From assembly GCF_013433315.1 (NCBI RefSeq), contig NZ_WXVV01000008.1, positions 1 through 64,000 on the forward strand: DNA of 64,000 bases, read 5' to 3'. Shown here one piece after another: positions 8,386 to 17,426 of this stretch (the first letter of the stretch is position 1; the number at the start of each line of letters is the position of its first letter). This DNA is from Pseudomonas crudilactis. GTDB taxonomy: Bacteria > Pseudomonadota > Gammaproteobacteria > Pseudomonadales > Pseudomonadaceae. Under the pieces are notes generated by a model. It saw nothing but the letters and a program-made list of their open reading frames with translations. It was not told where the DNA came from and ran no database searches. Both the position numbers and the translations under genes were made by a program.

Positions 8386-9765
8386 TCAGGGTCTGCCACC
8401 GCTGAGATCAGGCGCAGGATTATCGGTATCCGGTTCGACTTCTGCCGCAGGCTCTGCCTGAGTAGCAGGTTCAGGCTCGGGATTTGCCGGCGTCTGCACA
8501 GGGTCCTGCACCATCTGCTCCTGCACCACCTGCTCGTCGACCCGAGGGTCGAGGGCAGCCACCAGTGGCGAGCTGGACATGCTGTCCGGCATGGCCACGT
8601 GATGCAGCGGCGCGTCGTCGACCTGATGCAGATTGGTCACGGCTTTCGGCCGGATCCGCCACACCAGCACCAGCGCGAAGAAGCTGAAGAACGCATACAG
8701 GCTCTGGCTGCCGAACAGCTTCATCAGCACACCCGCCAGCAACGGCCCGATGCTCGCGCCGACCCCATAGGTCACCAACAACATTGCTGTCAGCGACACC
8801 CGGCGATCCCCTTCCACGTGGTCATTGGAGAATGCCACCGCCAGTGGATACAGACAGAACTGCACCAGCGAACAGAGAAAGCCAACCCCGAACAGCACCT
8901 CAAGCGGCACCTGCGGCAACACCGCCAACGGCAATGCCGCCACCGCCAGGAACCCGGCAAAGCAGCGAATCAGCAGCGCCCGGTCATAGCGGTCAGACAG
9001 CCAGCCCAACGGCCACTGCACCAGCAAACCGGCAAAGATGCAGCTACCCATGAACAGACCGACCTGCTCGGTCGACAGCCCCTGTTGCGAGGCATACAAC
9101 GGCGCCAGACCGTAGAACGAGCCGATGATCAAACCAGCGCCCAGCACCGTACTCAACGACTGCGGCACCCGCTTGATAAAGAAGCGCGGCTCCATCGGCG
9201 CCGGATGCAGCGGCGCCGGGTGAATCCTTCGAGTCAATGTCACAGGCACCAGACACAGCGCGAAGCACAGCGCGACCAGCATCAGCAGTTCAAGACCCAA
9301 GCCCGGGTGCATGACCAGAATCAGTTGACCGAGCACCAGACCAAGGTATGAAGCGATCATGTAACCGCTGAACACCAGGCCACGCTGATTGGCGTCCGCC
9401 TGCTCGTTGAGCCAGCTCTCGATCACCATGTATTGGCACATCATGCCCAGACCGACGATGGTCCGCAGCACCAGCCACGCCGGCAGCCAATCGACCAGAC
9501 CATGGCCAAGCACCGCCGCACCGACGATCCCGGCACACGCTGAATAAGCACGGATATGCCCGACCCGGGCGATCAGCCGGTGACCGATCTTGCCGCCCAG
9601 CACCAGGCCGAAATAGTTGGCCGCCATCAGCGCACCGACCCAGAGGCCGTCGACGTTGTCAGCGGCCAGACGCAAGGCCAGATAAGTGGATAGAAGGCCC
9701 GAGCCGATCAACATCATCAGCGAGGCGAAATACAGCGCTCGAAAGGATTTCCAGATTTGGCGCAT
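8386..9765 (-). CDS. MFS transporter, YcaD-like, with acidic proline-rich tail
   Basis: This is a 459-residue major facilitator superfamily permease with about 12 hydrophobic segments. The first is RALYFASLMMLIGSGLLSTY. An MFS loop-2-like motif GGKIGHRLIARVGHIRAYS sits near residue 57, and its second-half equivalent (WLSDRYDRALLIRC) near residue 258. The last roughly 65 residues are cytoplasmic and rich in Pro, Glu, Gln and Ala, ending LSGGRP; this is longer than in typical family members. The overall pattern resembles the YcaD subgroup of MFS proteins, whose substrate is not established. It converges on ycgR and is not in an obvious operon. Confidence 0.85.
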   Translation of the reverse strand: MRQIWKSFRALYFASLMMLIGSGLLSTYLALRLAADNVDGLWVGALMAANYFGLVLGGKIGHRLIARVGHIRAYSACAGIVGAAVLGHGLVDWLPAWLVLRTIVGLGMMCQYMVIESWLNEQADANQRGLVFSGYMIASYLGLVLGQLILVMHPGLGLELLMLVALCFALCLVPVTLTRRIHPAPLHPAPMEPRFFIKRVPQSLSTVLGAGLIIGSFYGLAPLYASQQGLSTEQVGLFMGSCIFAGLLVQWPLGWLSDRYDRALLIRCFAGFLAVAALPLAVLPQVPLEVLFGVGFLCSLVQFCLYPLAVAFSNDHVEGDRRVSLTAMLLVTYGVGASIGPLLAGVLMKLFGSQSLYAFFSFFALVLVWRIRPKAVTNLHQVDDAPLHHVAMPDSMSSSPLVAALDPRVDEQVVQEQMVQDPVQTPANPEPEPATQAEPAAEVEPDTDNPAPDLSGGRP

Positions 9766-9833
9766 CGGCGTTCCGAGCGGCTCCTTGCAGTAAATACCGG
9801 GCTATCAAACGATAGCCCGATGGCGACAGTTCG

Positions 9834-11177
9834 TCAGGCCTGGGCTGCTAGAACACGCCGTTCCCAGGGAGTGATTTCATCAAAGAAGCTGGTCAACTCC
9901 ATGGTCTTCGAAGCGATGTAGCCTTCGATGAACTCCTGTCCGAACAGTTCCCTCGCCAATTGGCTACGTTTCAGACGTTCGAGCGCGGCGTGTAAGGTAC
10001 ACGGCAGCGAAAGATTGTCCGGCACCTCGAACTCGCCCTGTATCGCCTCGGTCGGTTCCAACTCGTGCTCGATGCCATGCAAACCGGCGGCCAGACTGGC
10101 AGCGATTGCCAGATACGGGTTGGCATCGGCACCCGGCAAGCGGTTCTCGACCCGTCGAGCAACCGGCGAACTCGCCGGAATTCGCAGACCCGCCGCACGG
10201 TTGTCATGGGACCAGCACGCGTTATTCGGTGATGCGTACGGATGGCACAGACGCTGATAGGAGTTCACGTTTGGGGCAAACAACGCGGTGAAATCAGCCA
10301 TGCCTGCCTGCTGCCCACCAATGAAGTGGCGGAACATCGCCGTCGGCTCACCCTGCTCGTCACTGAAGACATTCTTGCCGCTGCGGCTGTCGACGATGCT
10401 CTGGTGAATGTGCATCGAACTGCCCGGCGTGTGCGCCAGCGGCTTGGCCATGCACACCACGCTCAGGCCGTGCTTGAGCGCGACTTCCTTGAGCAGGTGC
10501 TTGAACAGGAATGTCTGGTCGGCGAGCAACAGCGGATCGCCGTGCAGCAGATTGATCTCGAACTGGCTGACGCCCATCTCATGCATGAAGGTATCGCGCG
10601 GCAGGCCGAGGGCCGCCATGCATTTATAGACTTCATTGAAGAACGGCCGCAGACCGTTATTGGAACTGACGCTGAACGCCGACTGGCCATCCTCGCGACG
10701 ACCATCGAGGCCAACCGGTGGACGGAACGGCTGAGTCGGATCGCTGTTCGGCGCGAACACGAAGAATTCCAGTTCTGTGGCCACCACCGGCGCCAGACCG
10801 CGTGCCGCATACCGAGCGATGACCGCTTTGAGTTGCCCCCGGGTCGACAGATTGGAGCTTTCGCCGGTCAGTTCATCGGCGTCGCAAATGGCCAAGGCAC
10901 GCGGGTCGTCACTCCATGGCAAACGATGGATCTGGGTCGGTTCGGCAATCAGCGCAAGATCGCCGTCATCACTGCCGTAAAACCGCGCGGCAGGGTAACC
11001 GCCCATGATGCATTGCAGCAGCACACCCCGCGCCAGTTGCAGACGCCGCCCTTCGAGAAAACCCTCGGCGGTCATCACCTTGCCCCGTGGTACGCCGTTC
11101 AAATCCGGCGTGACACATTCAATCTCATCAATGCCCGTCAGTCGCTGCGCGAGTGAACGCTGGCCATCGGTTGTCAT
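9834..11177 (-). CDS. Glutamine synthetase family protein, probable gamma-glutamylpolyamine synthetase (PauA/PuuA-like)
   Basis: Members of this branch ligate glutamate to polyamines such as putrescine in the gamma-glutamylation route of polyamine catabolism. The 447-residue product starts at ATG 11177 (MTTDGQRSLAQRLTG), with AAGGATT upstream; the longer frame is not supported. GS-fold motifs are clear: ELEFFVF, EINLLHGDP, SSMHIHQSIVDSRSGKNVF, NSYQRL and NRAAGLRIP, with a C-terminal KTMELTSFFDEITPWER. It is much shorter and more divergent than GlnA. Substrate choice among polyamines cannot be read from the sequence. It stands alone, upstream of an MFS gene. Confidence 0.85.
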   Translation of the reverse strand: MTTDGQRSLAQRLTGIDEIECVTPDLNGVPRGKVMTAEGFLEGRRLQLARGVLLQCIMGGYPAARFYGSDDGDLALIAEPTQIHRLPWSDDPRALAICDADELTGESSNLSTRGQLKAVIARYAARGLAPVVATELEFFVFAPNSDPTQPFRPPVGLDGRREDGQSAFSVSSNNGLRPFFNEVYKCMAALGLPRDTFMHEMGVSQFEINLLHGDPLLLADQTFLFKHLLKEVALKHGLSVVCMAKPLAHTPGSSMHIHQSIVDSRSGKNVFSDEQGEPTAMFRHFIGGQQAGMADFTALFAPNVNSYQRLCHPYASPNNACWSHDNRAAGLRIPASSPVARRVENRLPGADANPYLAIAASLAAGLHGIEHELEPTEAIQGEFEVPDNLSLPCTLHAALERLKRSQLARELFGQEFIEGYIASKTMELTSFFDEITPWERRVLAAQA

Positions 11178-11275
11178 GACGCAATCCTTGTTATTGTGCG
11201 AGCCGCGAACGGCGACCCGTACAAAATAGGCTCCGGCTGTTCGGAATATCAAGCAGCGTCAAACAAAAACCCGTG

Positions 11276-11968
11276 TCACGGCAGATAAAGGCTGAACACC
11301 CCGCCGCCGAGCGGTCCGCCGTTGCTGATTTCGGTGCGACCTTCGACGCCATTACGCTGATGCAGCGCGGCGATGCGATTGGCGAAGTACAGGCCAAGCC
11401 CAGTGCTGCCGCTGCTGTGATTGATGCCCTGCACATAATCGGCCTGACGTTCGAGCATCTCGACCGGATAGCCGTCGCCGTCATCATTGATGCTCAGCAC
11501 CAGTTGCCCGGCTTCGTCGCTGACGGTGATCAGCAACGATTCGCGCGCATAACGAATCGCATTGTTGATGCAGTTGCCCAGCACCGAAGCGATCAGCTCG
11601 CGATCGAAGAAACCCAGCGGGCTCAGCGGGTCGACTTCATAGGTGGCGATGATCCCACGACTGGCAAATACTTCTTGATGCGCCGCCAGTTGCGCCTCGA
11701 TGAAATCGTCGAGTTCGTGATAGGCCGGTTGCAGCGGCAGCTGGTTGACGCCGAGTTTGTACAACCCGAGCAACTGCACCAGCATGCCGTTGAGGTGGGC
11801 GAACTCGAAGTCGATCACGCCCGGCTCCGTGCCTTCGCGCAGCTCTTGCGGCAACCGCGCCAGCCATTGGCTGTGGGCCTGCATGAGCATGGCCAGCGAG
11901 TTCTTCATGTCGTGGACGGTGGAGGCGATCACCGTGGAAAAATCCAGAGATTGCTCGTCTTGGTTCAT
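11276..11968 (-). CDS. Soluble sensor histidine kinase
   Basis: This 230-residue kinase has no membrane segment and almost no sensory region. The H-box STVHDMKNSLAML is at about residues 15-27. The HATPase domain then shows the N-box LGNCINNAIRYA, G1 DDGDGYP and G2 GSTGLGLYFANRIA. Its ATG overlaps the stop of the upstream TPR response regulator by 4 bp (ATGA), so the two are translationally coupled and probably form a cognate pair. With no input domain, the signal may come through the partner's TPRs or a third protein. The start MNQDEQSLDF is chosen because the longer frame lies inside the regulator gene. Confidence 0.88.
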   Translation of the reverse strand: MNQDEQSLDFSTVIASTVHDMKNSLAMLMQAHSQWLARLPQELREGTEPGVIDFEFAHLNGMLVQLLGLYKLGVNQLPLQPAYHELDDFIEAQLAAHQEVFASRGIIATYEVDPLSPLGFFDRELIASVLGNCINNAIRYARESLLITVSDEAGQLVLSINDDGDGYPVEMLERQADYVQGINHSSGSTGLGLYFANRIAALHQRNGVEGRTEISNGGPLGGGVFSLYLP

Positions 11969-13569
11969 TCGCCAAACGCCTTGCTTTTCAGCTTCTGATA
12001 ACGCGCAAAACGCGCGTCGGTGTCGGGCATCAGGCCAACCATTTTCAGGCAGGCCCGACATTCTTCCAGCTCCGCCGACGGCACACTGGTGTCGGTGCCG
12101 TGGAGCAGCGACTGGGCCATGTTCAGCGCGATACTGATGTTCTTCGGTTGCATCTTCAGCGCCTTGCGGAACACCTCGCGGGCCTCCACCAGATTGCCGG
12201 TCTTGTACACACGCACGCCCTGACGGTTGAGGTCGGCGGCGGCGTTGCTGGAACTGAGGATCGTCGGATCATCGGTGAGCTTGGCGATGTCTTTCATCAC
12301 CGCCGGATCGTCGCCGTAGATTTCCGCACAGCTCTTGAGCATCGAAGTGCCCGCCTCGGCCTGACCAAGCATCTGCAACTGTTTGGCGACCAACAGCGCC
12401 GCCTCCGGACTCATGAATTGCTCCATACCGTCGAGGCGCATCATGGCTTGCTCGGTGAGCTTGTCGGCAGTCTCGGCATCGTTGAGCAGCAGGCTGGTTG
12501 CCTTCATCAGGCGTGCACGAATCTGCAGGCCCGGATCGGTCGGGTTCTCTTTGGCCACGGCGCTGAGGGTGGTGTTGATCTCCAGCCGCGTGCGCGTGTC
12601 GAGACCGCGCTCACTGCCCTTGCTGATCAGCGCATGGGCGAGACCGAGGTTGCTTTCCGGATCCTTGAAGCGTGACTGCGCGCCTTGCGACACCGCTTGA
12701 CGATAGGCGCGCGAAGCGGTGTCGAAATCCTCGTTGGTCATCGCCAGTTTGCCGAGCAAGGCCTGACGACGCACGGCCAGCGGCGACAAGCGAATCGCCT
12801 CTTCCAGCACCTGCTGCGCGCCTTTGGTGTCGCCTTCGGCAACCAGCACGTCGGCCATACCGTCGTACAACGACGGCATCATCGGGAACACCTTCAGCGC
12901 TTTCTCATAAACGCCTTTGGCTTGCGCCACCTGACCGCGCTTGAACAGCAACTTGCCTAGTCCGGCGAACGCCCATGGCAACGGCCGGTCGGCGATGATG
13001 CTGTCGTAAAGCCGTTCCAGCGCTTCGTTCTGGTTCATGTCGCGCAGCGCATCAGCGCGGTAGCGCAGGCACAGCGGCGAATAACGAATGTCCTGCTTGC
13101 ACAGGGCAATACAGGCATTGAGCACCTCGACCGGTTTGCCGCGATCAAGGGCTTGCAGAATCGGTTTGAGCAACGTCTTGCGCTGCTCCAGACGCTCCAG
13201 GCGCTGCGCCAGCCCGGAACGGTTGAACGGTTTGGTCAGGTACGCATCCGGCTCGTGCTCCAGCGCACTGAGCACCATCGCCTGACTGGTCTCGGCAGTG
13301 ACCATGACGAACACCGCTTCATGGCTGATCAGCTTTTCCAGCATCAGGTCTTCGAGCACCTGCTGGCCGTTCTTCTTGCCGTCGCCGAGATGGAAATCCT
13401 GCAGGATGAAATCGTAGGACTTCTGCGCACACATCTTCAGCGCCTGCTCACCGGTATCCGCAGTGTCGACGTCCTTGACCCCAAGTTCGCGCAGCATCGA
13501 ACGCACGGAACTGCGGAAATCCGAGAAATCATCGACGATCAGAAAACTCTTTTGGTGATACGACAGCAT
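11965..13569 (-). CDS. Response regulator with TPR output region
   Basis: This 534-residue protein has an N-terminal receiver domain (about 1-130). It shows the acidic pair VDDFSD, the phospho-acceptor in FILQDFHLGDG, the TAE switch residue and KPF. About 400 residues of tetratricopeptide repeats follow, for example WAFAGLGKLLFKRGQVAQAK, PSLYDGMADVLVAEGDTKGA and LNRQGVRVYKTGNLVEAREV. No DNA-binding or enzymatic output is visible, so output is presumably by protein-protein contact. It is coupled to the downstream soluble kinase by a 4-bp overlap. The regulated process is unknown. Confidence 0.88.
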   Translation of the reverse strand: MLSYHQKSFLIVDDFSDFRSSVRSMLRELGVKDVDTADTGEQALKMCAQKSYDFILQDFHLGDGKKNGQQVLEDLMLEKLISHEAVFVMVTAETSQAMVLSALEHEPDAYLTKPFNRSGLAQRLERLEQRKTLLKPILQALDRGKPVEVLNACIALCKQDIRYSPLCLRYRADALRDMNQNEALERLYDSIIADRPLPWAFAGLGKLLFKRGQVAQAKGVYEKALKVFPMMPSLYDGMADVLVAEGDTKGAQQVLEEAIRLSPLAVRRQALLGKLAMTNEDFDTASRAYRQAVSQGAQSRFKDPESNLGLAHALISKGSERGLDTRTRLEINTTLSAVAKENPTDPGLQIRARLMKATSLLLNDAETADKLTEQAMMRLDGMEQFMSPEAALLVAKQLQMLGQAEAGTSMLKSCAEIYGDDPAVMKDIAKLTDDPTILSSSNAAADLNRQGVRVYKTGNLVEAREVFRKALKMQPKNISIALNMAQSLLHGTDTSVPSAELEECRACLKMVGLMPDTDARFARYQKLKSKAFGE

Positions 13570-13787
13570 CGAAGATTTCCAGGCAATTGAAGAGGATGAA
13601 TCGCGGCAATTTCAGGCGCGCAGATGATAGCTGGCGGCCAAATGCTATCAAGCGATTTCGCGCGACTTTTAAGTCACCGAGTGGGTTATCGGCCACCAGT
13701 GGCGTTCTCTGAAGCCGGCGCTTCAAGATTCCTCGTTCTGCGATTACTCTGCGCAGCTTCTTGGCTTTCCACTACAAGGTTGCTCTC

Positions 13788-15149
13788 GTGTACATCAAAG
13801 GACGTTGCATCGTGTCCGCCTGTGCGCTGCTGTTTTTCCAGCAGGCAATGGCGGCTGGAATGGATTGTGCGAAAGCGGTGAGTGCAGTTGAGAACGCTGT
13901 TTGTGCGGATAAAGGGTTGTATGCGCTGGATACGCAGATGGGCGCTACCTACAGCAAACTCATGAGGTCCATGCCAGATAAAAAGGCCGAGCTGAAAAGC
14001 ACTCAACGCCTTTGGCTAAAGGACCGCAACCAATGTGCTGAAGATGTCAGCTGCCTGAATCAGCGTTATCGCGAACGCCTTGAATCGCTGCAAGCGCAAT
14101 GGATCGATACGCTGGCGTATTCGCCCGACGAGATGGACAAACAGGTGATGGCGCAACTGCAGCAGCGTATTGAGGCAGCGCGCAAGGTTGATCCCGAGTT
14201 TGCCCTGGAAAAGACCCTTGATGCATTCACGGTAGGCCTCGATAAAACGTCGTTTGCCGGAATCCCCGATGACGATGAGCAAACACACTTTCCCGAGACG
14301 ATTCCGAATGGGGTGAGTCAGGATGAATGGAAGGCATTAACTGCGTCCAACATCACCGGGGCCGCCGACACAGGCCAGACGACTTATATCCTCACTGATC
14401 TGGATGGCGATGGGCTGCGCGACCTGATCGTTGAAACGTATTCCGGCGGTACAGGGTTGTTCTCGTATACCGAAACCTGGCGCGGCATGGGCAACAGGTT
14501 CACCAGACGGGGCGCCGAAGCGGCTCCCGAAGCCAACGCCGAGACAACCCTTTTCTACACCAATGATCGCGGCGCCAACCAAGCGGTCAACTGGATCAAA
14601 GTGCATGGAAAAATCTACGCCGCCTACCGAGACAGCGCCTATGGTGTTGATAAGGTCTATCTGCTCAATCCCCTGCAGATCAACCGTCAGGTCCCGACGA
14701 TAACGGTGCAGTATCGTTATCAACTGAACGTGCCTCGCACGCAGGCGAATCAGGACAATCCGACGGCCTATGAACTTGAACCTGCGGTGCAAAAGGCGCT
14801 CATGCAAGGCCTGACCAAGGTAGGCAAGAACGAAACAACGAGTTCCAAACCGATCTGCCCAATCCCTCCGTCAGGTCCCGGGGACGAGGACTATTACAGT
14901 TACGGTGCAAGTTATTACGCGATTGAACCGGTCGCTGATGTTCCGGTGATCCTTGGCGATGACTGCTTTATCGCCAGACTGATCAACTGGTATGGCACCT
15001 ACGATGAAAAAGACGGGCTGTTTGCTCAACTGACCCTGCGTAAACCGGGGTCTGAAGAACAGGCACAAAGTTACACGGTCAATGGCCGCCGCCACATCAC
15101 CCAAATCAGTACTTCGATAGGCAAGGCTGAGGGTGGCGCGGCAAACTAG
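13788..15149 (+). CDS. Secreted LprI/DUF1311-domain protein
   Basis: This protein of about 453 residues has a signal peptide (KGRCIVSACALLFFQQAMAAG). A cysteine-paired LprI/DUF1311 domain follows (MDCAKAVSAVENAVCADKGL to RDRNQCAEDVSCLNQRYRER region), a fold known from lysozyme-inhibitor proteins. The central part contains a calcium-loop-like DLDGDGLRDLIVE. The C-terminal half has two more cysteine pairs and no family I recognise. The start is uncertain: GTG 13788 gives a normal signal peptide, while TTG 13761 would add nine residues. It is a single gene with its own terminator. The periplasmic role is unproven. Confidence 0.7.
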   Translation: MYIKGRCIVSACALLFFQQAMAAGMDCAKAVSAVENAVCADKGLYALDTQMGATYSKLMRSMPDKKAELKSTQRLWLKDRNQCAEDVSCLNQRYRERLESLQAQWIDTLAYSPDEMDKQVMAQLQQRIEAARKVDPEFALEKTLDAFTVGLDKTSFAGIPDDDEQTHFPETIPNGVSQDEWKALTASNITGAADTGQTTYILTDLDGDGLRDLIVETYSGGTGLFSYTETWRGMGNRFTRRGAEAAPEANAETTLFYTNDRGANQAVNWIKVHGKIYAAYRDSAYGVDKVYLLNPLQINRQVPTITVQYRYQLNVPRTQANQDNPTAYELEPAVQKALMQGLTKVGKNETTSSKPICPIPPSGPGDEDYYSYGASYYAIEPVADVPVILGDDCFIARLINWYGTYDEKDGLFAQLTLRKPGSEEQAQSYTVNGRRHITQISTSIGKAEGGAAN

Positions 15150-15170
15150 CCAGCGATGATTGAAATAAAA

Positions 15171-15206
15171 AAGCCCCGGCAGATCGTTCTGCACGGGGCT
15201 TTTTTG
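15171..15206 (+). terminator. Rho-independent terminator
   Basis: The hairpin AAGCCCCG / CGGGGCTT is followed by T6. It ends the LprI-domain gene transcript. Confidence 0.85.
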
Positions 15207-15231
15207 CGAGCATTTGCAATGCTCTGAATGA

Positions 15232-15308
15232 TGGTGTCCCAGGGCAGGTTCGAACTGCCAACCTTCCCCTTAGGAGGGGGATGCTCTATCCAATTGAGCT
15301 ACTGAGAC
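15232..15308 (-). tRNA. tRNA-Arg (anticodon CCT)
   Basis: The 77-nt cloverleaf on the minus strand begins GTCTCAGTAGCTCAATTGG, with acceptor pair GTCTCAG / CTGGGAC and discriminator A. CCA is encoded in the DNA. The anticodon loop CTCCTAA reads AGG codons, which are rare in this genome. The T-loop GTTCGAA is intact. Confidence 0.95.
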
Positions 15309-15603
15309 ACTGAGTTGTCGAGGCCAGAGACGGCGCGACGGACGGCGTGCATGTTAACGGCCGGGCCCTGATTTGTCATGTCATCCGTAGGGCTTTTTAA
15401 GTGTAGGCAGGCGTCCTGCAATGCTGTGGGAAGATTTACCGTGCATTTTGCACTCCCCCAAAAAGCCATCATTGCAGATTGCAACCCGACGCCTTAGAAA
15501 AACCCTTCCAAATGCTTGTTTTTAAAGGACTTAACAGCGGTTAGACTGTTGGCACGACAGCTGCTTTGCCTGTTCCATAGAAGAACAATCGGAGCAGCGC
15601 CCC
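15309..15603. other. Intergenic region with a possible sigma-54 promoter at its right end
   Basis: No gene is evident here. At 15549-15564 the plus strand reads TTGGCACGACAGCTGC. This is the RpoN -24/-12 pattern with the exact GG-N10-GC spacing and one mismatch in TTGC. It points at the small gene starting at 15604. One such match is expected by chance in a window of this size, so it is tentative. Confidence 0.35.
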
Positions 15604-15840
15604 ATGAACAGCACCCTCTTGCTCGCAAACGCAGCCGCCTTGGCGGTTCTGCTGGGTTTCCACTTTGCCCCACAGGGTGCTGCGCCGGAATCGGTGGCGC
15701 AGCGCATGCCGCATTACTTGCAGGTGCAGAAGGCGCCGCAGTTGGCAGTGCTGAATGATCAGGGCGGCATCACCCGTAAAACCGTCAGTGAACCTGGGCA
15801 GGCACTGCCGGCGGACGCTGGCGAACGTCTGGTTTTTTGA
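15604..15840 (+). CDS. Small conserved-type secreted/anchored hypothetical protein
   Basis: This is a 78-residue product of unknown function. The N-terminal segment LLLANAAALAVLLGFHFAP looks like a signal peptide or membrane anchor, followed by a polar tail ending PADAGERLVF. GGAGCAG precedes the ATG by about 8 nt. The stop lies 20 bp before the start of the next small membrane protein, so the two are likely co-transcribed. I do not recognise the family. Confidence 0.6.
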   Translation: MNSTLLLANAAALAVLLGFHFAPQGAAPESVAQRMPHYLQVQKAPQLAVLNDQGGITRKTVSEPGQALPADAGERLVF

Positions 15841-15860
15841 AATATCTTCAGGAGTACAGC

Positions 15861-16040
15861 ATGTCCAAGTCAGCTGCAGGATTTCTGATCCTCGCCTTAT
15901 TGAGTGGCGTTGTGCATTTTGCGCTGTTCGAGGAAACCGAAATCACCCTGCCGTTGATTGGCTGTGGTGTGTTTGCGGTGTTGTTCGTATTGGCACTGGT
16001 TGCCGGCCGCCGGATCAAGTTTGATCCGGTGTTGCGTTGA
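15861..16040 (+). CDS. Small inner-membrane hypothetical protein
   Basis: This is a 59-residue protein made largely of two hydrophobic segments (AAGFLILALLSGVVHFALF and TLPLIGCGVFAVLFVLALVA) and a basic end (GRRIKFDPVLR). The ATG at 15861 follows CAGGAG; an in-frame ATG eight codons upstream is not preceded by a site. It is paired with the preceding 78-residue gene. Its last 26 bp overlap the end of the converging phnN gene. Function unknown. Confidence 0.6.
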   Translation: MSKSAAGFLILALLSGVVHFALFEETEITLPLIGCGVFAVLFVLALVAGRRIKFDPVLR

Positions 16041-16584
16041 GTCGGATCAGCTCAAGCAATTGATGAACGGCGGCCGTCAGGTCGCCGGAGTTATCGATCA
16101 AGTGCACCGGTGCGTCGCTTGATCGCCTGTCCTTGAAGAGCGCGTTGCGCGCGAGCCTGGCGTCGATCTGCTCCAGCGTCTCTCGCCCACGGCGCAACAA
16201 GCGTTCGCGCAAGACCTCATCCTTGACTGTCAGCAGAACCGGCAACAGCGTCGGGTAGCTTTCCATCGCCTGACGCAGATTGGCGCGCGAGCCGTTCACC
16301 AGCACATCGCGCCCCGCACGCAACCATTCGTCCATTTCTCCGGGAATGCCATAGGCCAGGCCATTGGCTTGCCACGCCAGGGAAAACTCGCCGGCGCACT
16401 GACGTCGTTCGAACTCTTCAGGCGTGACGCCGATGGCATCCTCACCCACCGACTCCGCTGATCGGGTAATCACCCGACGCATGATCTCGCAATGCCTCGC
16501 CCGCAATGGCTCACGCGCGGCCTCGATCAGGCTGTCCTTGCCTGAACCGGACGGTCCCATCAGATAAATAAGCCTGCCATCCAT
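16015..16584 (-). CDS. phnN: Ribose 1,5-bisphosphokinase PhnN
   Basis: PhnN phosphorylates ribose 1,5-bisphosphate to PRPP, the last step linking phosphonate degradation (and an alternative route) to PRPP. The 189-residue product shows the P-loop LMGPSGSGKDSLIEAAR (about 8-24) and the guanylate-kinase-like fold residues RRVITRSAES and SLAWQANGLAYGIP. The start is ATG 16584 (MDGRLIYLMG); the longer frame is unlikely. No other phn gene lies next to it here, so it may serve PRPP supply more generally. Confidence 0.85.
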   Translation of the reverse strand: MDGRLIYLMGPSGSGKDSLIEAAREPLRARHCEIMRRVITRSAESVGEDAIGVTPEEFERRQCAGEFSLAWQANGLAYGIPGEMDEWLRAGRDVLVNGSRANLRQAMESYPTLLPVLLTVKDEVLRERLLRRGRETLEQIDARLARNALFKDRRSSDAPVHLIDNSGDLTAAVHQLLELIRLNATPDQT

Positions 16585-16974
16585 CCTGAAAAAGCCCTCG
16601 GGGACGTGTCTGCCCCTAGTAAATCGGCAAATTGCCACTATCCTGTACAGGTAAGGAACAAAGGAATGAAACCCGCATAGCATGCACGTTCCGAGGTCTT
16701 CGGACATCAATTGATCTGCATGAAGAAGCGGTCAGAGATGCCGGCCAAGGTAAAGTTTTCCAACCAGTCCGCATTTCTGATAATTGGTGCTGGCATTACG
16801 CCTTTACCCGGATCAATATTTGTCACAGAATTGACGCCAATGATCTGGCAATTTTGAGGCATGATGCCGGCCTCTTAACAATTCAGGTTGAACCATTTGG
16901 CGCGGATGCTTGTCCTACCACACATCCTGCGGCCAATCCCGAGAACCGCTCCCCTGAACTAACCGGTTAAATAT
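16585..16974. other. Divergent regulatory region phnN-amrZ, with a candidate AmrZ operator
   Basis: This 390-bp gap has no convincing gene. TGGCATTACGCC at 16791-16802 is very close to the TGGCAAAACGCC-type site I recall for AmrZ operators, and AmrZ represses its own gene in P. aeruginosa. No clear AlgU-type promoter was found by eye. Confidence 0.4.
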
Positions 16975-17301
16975 ATGCGCCCATTGAAACAGGCAATTTA
17001 TTCCAGCCGTACGGCTGACAAGTTCGTCGTACGTCTGCCAGACGGAATGCGTGAACGCATTGCCGAGGTGGCTCGCAATCATCATCGCAGCATGAACTCC
17101 GAGATCATTGCGCGCCTTGAGCAGAGTCTTATTCAGGAAGGTGCATTGGGCGAAGAGCTGAGCATGCGCCTGGACAGCCCGGAGCTGTCGCTTCACGAGC
17201 GCGAGCTGCTGCAACGCTTCCGTCAGCTGTCCCACCGTCAGCAGAACGCGTTGGTGTCCTTGATCGCCCACGACGCTGAAATGGCCGCAGACGCGTCCTG
17301 A
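16975..17301 (+). CDS. amrZ: Ribbon-helix-helix transcription factor AmrZ
   Basis: AmrZ is an Arc-type regulator of alginate, motility and c-di-GMP genes in Pseudomonas. The 108-residue product has the short flexible N-terminus and the RHH domain ([20 protein letters not shown] through [17 protein letters not shown]). The C-terminal tetramerisation region is [20 protein letters not shown]. It is essentially the same as P. aeruginosa AmrZ in layout and key residues. The ATG follows an AT-rich leader, and a terminator follows the gene. Confidence 0.95.
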   Translation: MRPLKQAIYSSRTADKFVVRLPDGMRERIAEVARNHHRSMNSEIIARLEQSLIQEGALGEELSMRLDSPELSLHERELLQRFRQLSHRQQNALVSLIAHDAEMAADAS

Positions 17302-17318
17302 GCCGTACCGAACACCTC

Positions 17319-17346
17319 AAGCCAGCATGATTGCTGGCTTTTTTTT
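17319..17346 (+). terminator. Rho-independent terminator after amrZ
   Basis: The hairpin AAGCCAGCA / TGCTGGCTT is followed by T8. Confidence 0.9.
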
Positions 17347-17387
17347 GCCTGCGATTTGAGGGCTGCACAGATAAAGCTACACGCATA

Positions 17388-17416
17388 AAAAAGCCCGCCA
17401 ATCGGCGGGCTTTTCA
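17388..17416 (-). terminator. Rho-independent terminator after mgtE
   Basis: The hairpin AAGCCCGCC / GGCGGGCTT is followed by a U-run on the minus strand. Confidence 0.9.
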
Positions 17417-17426
17417 TTTAAGCGGA

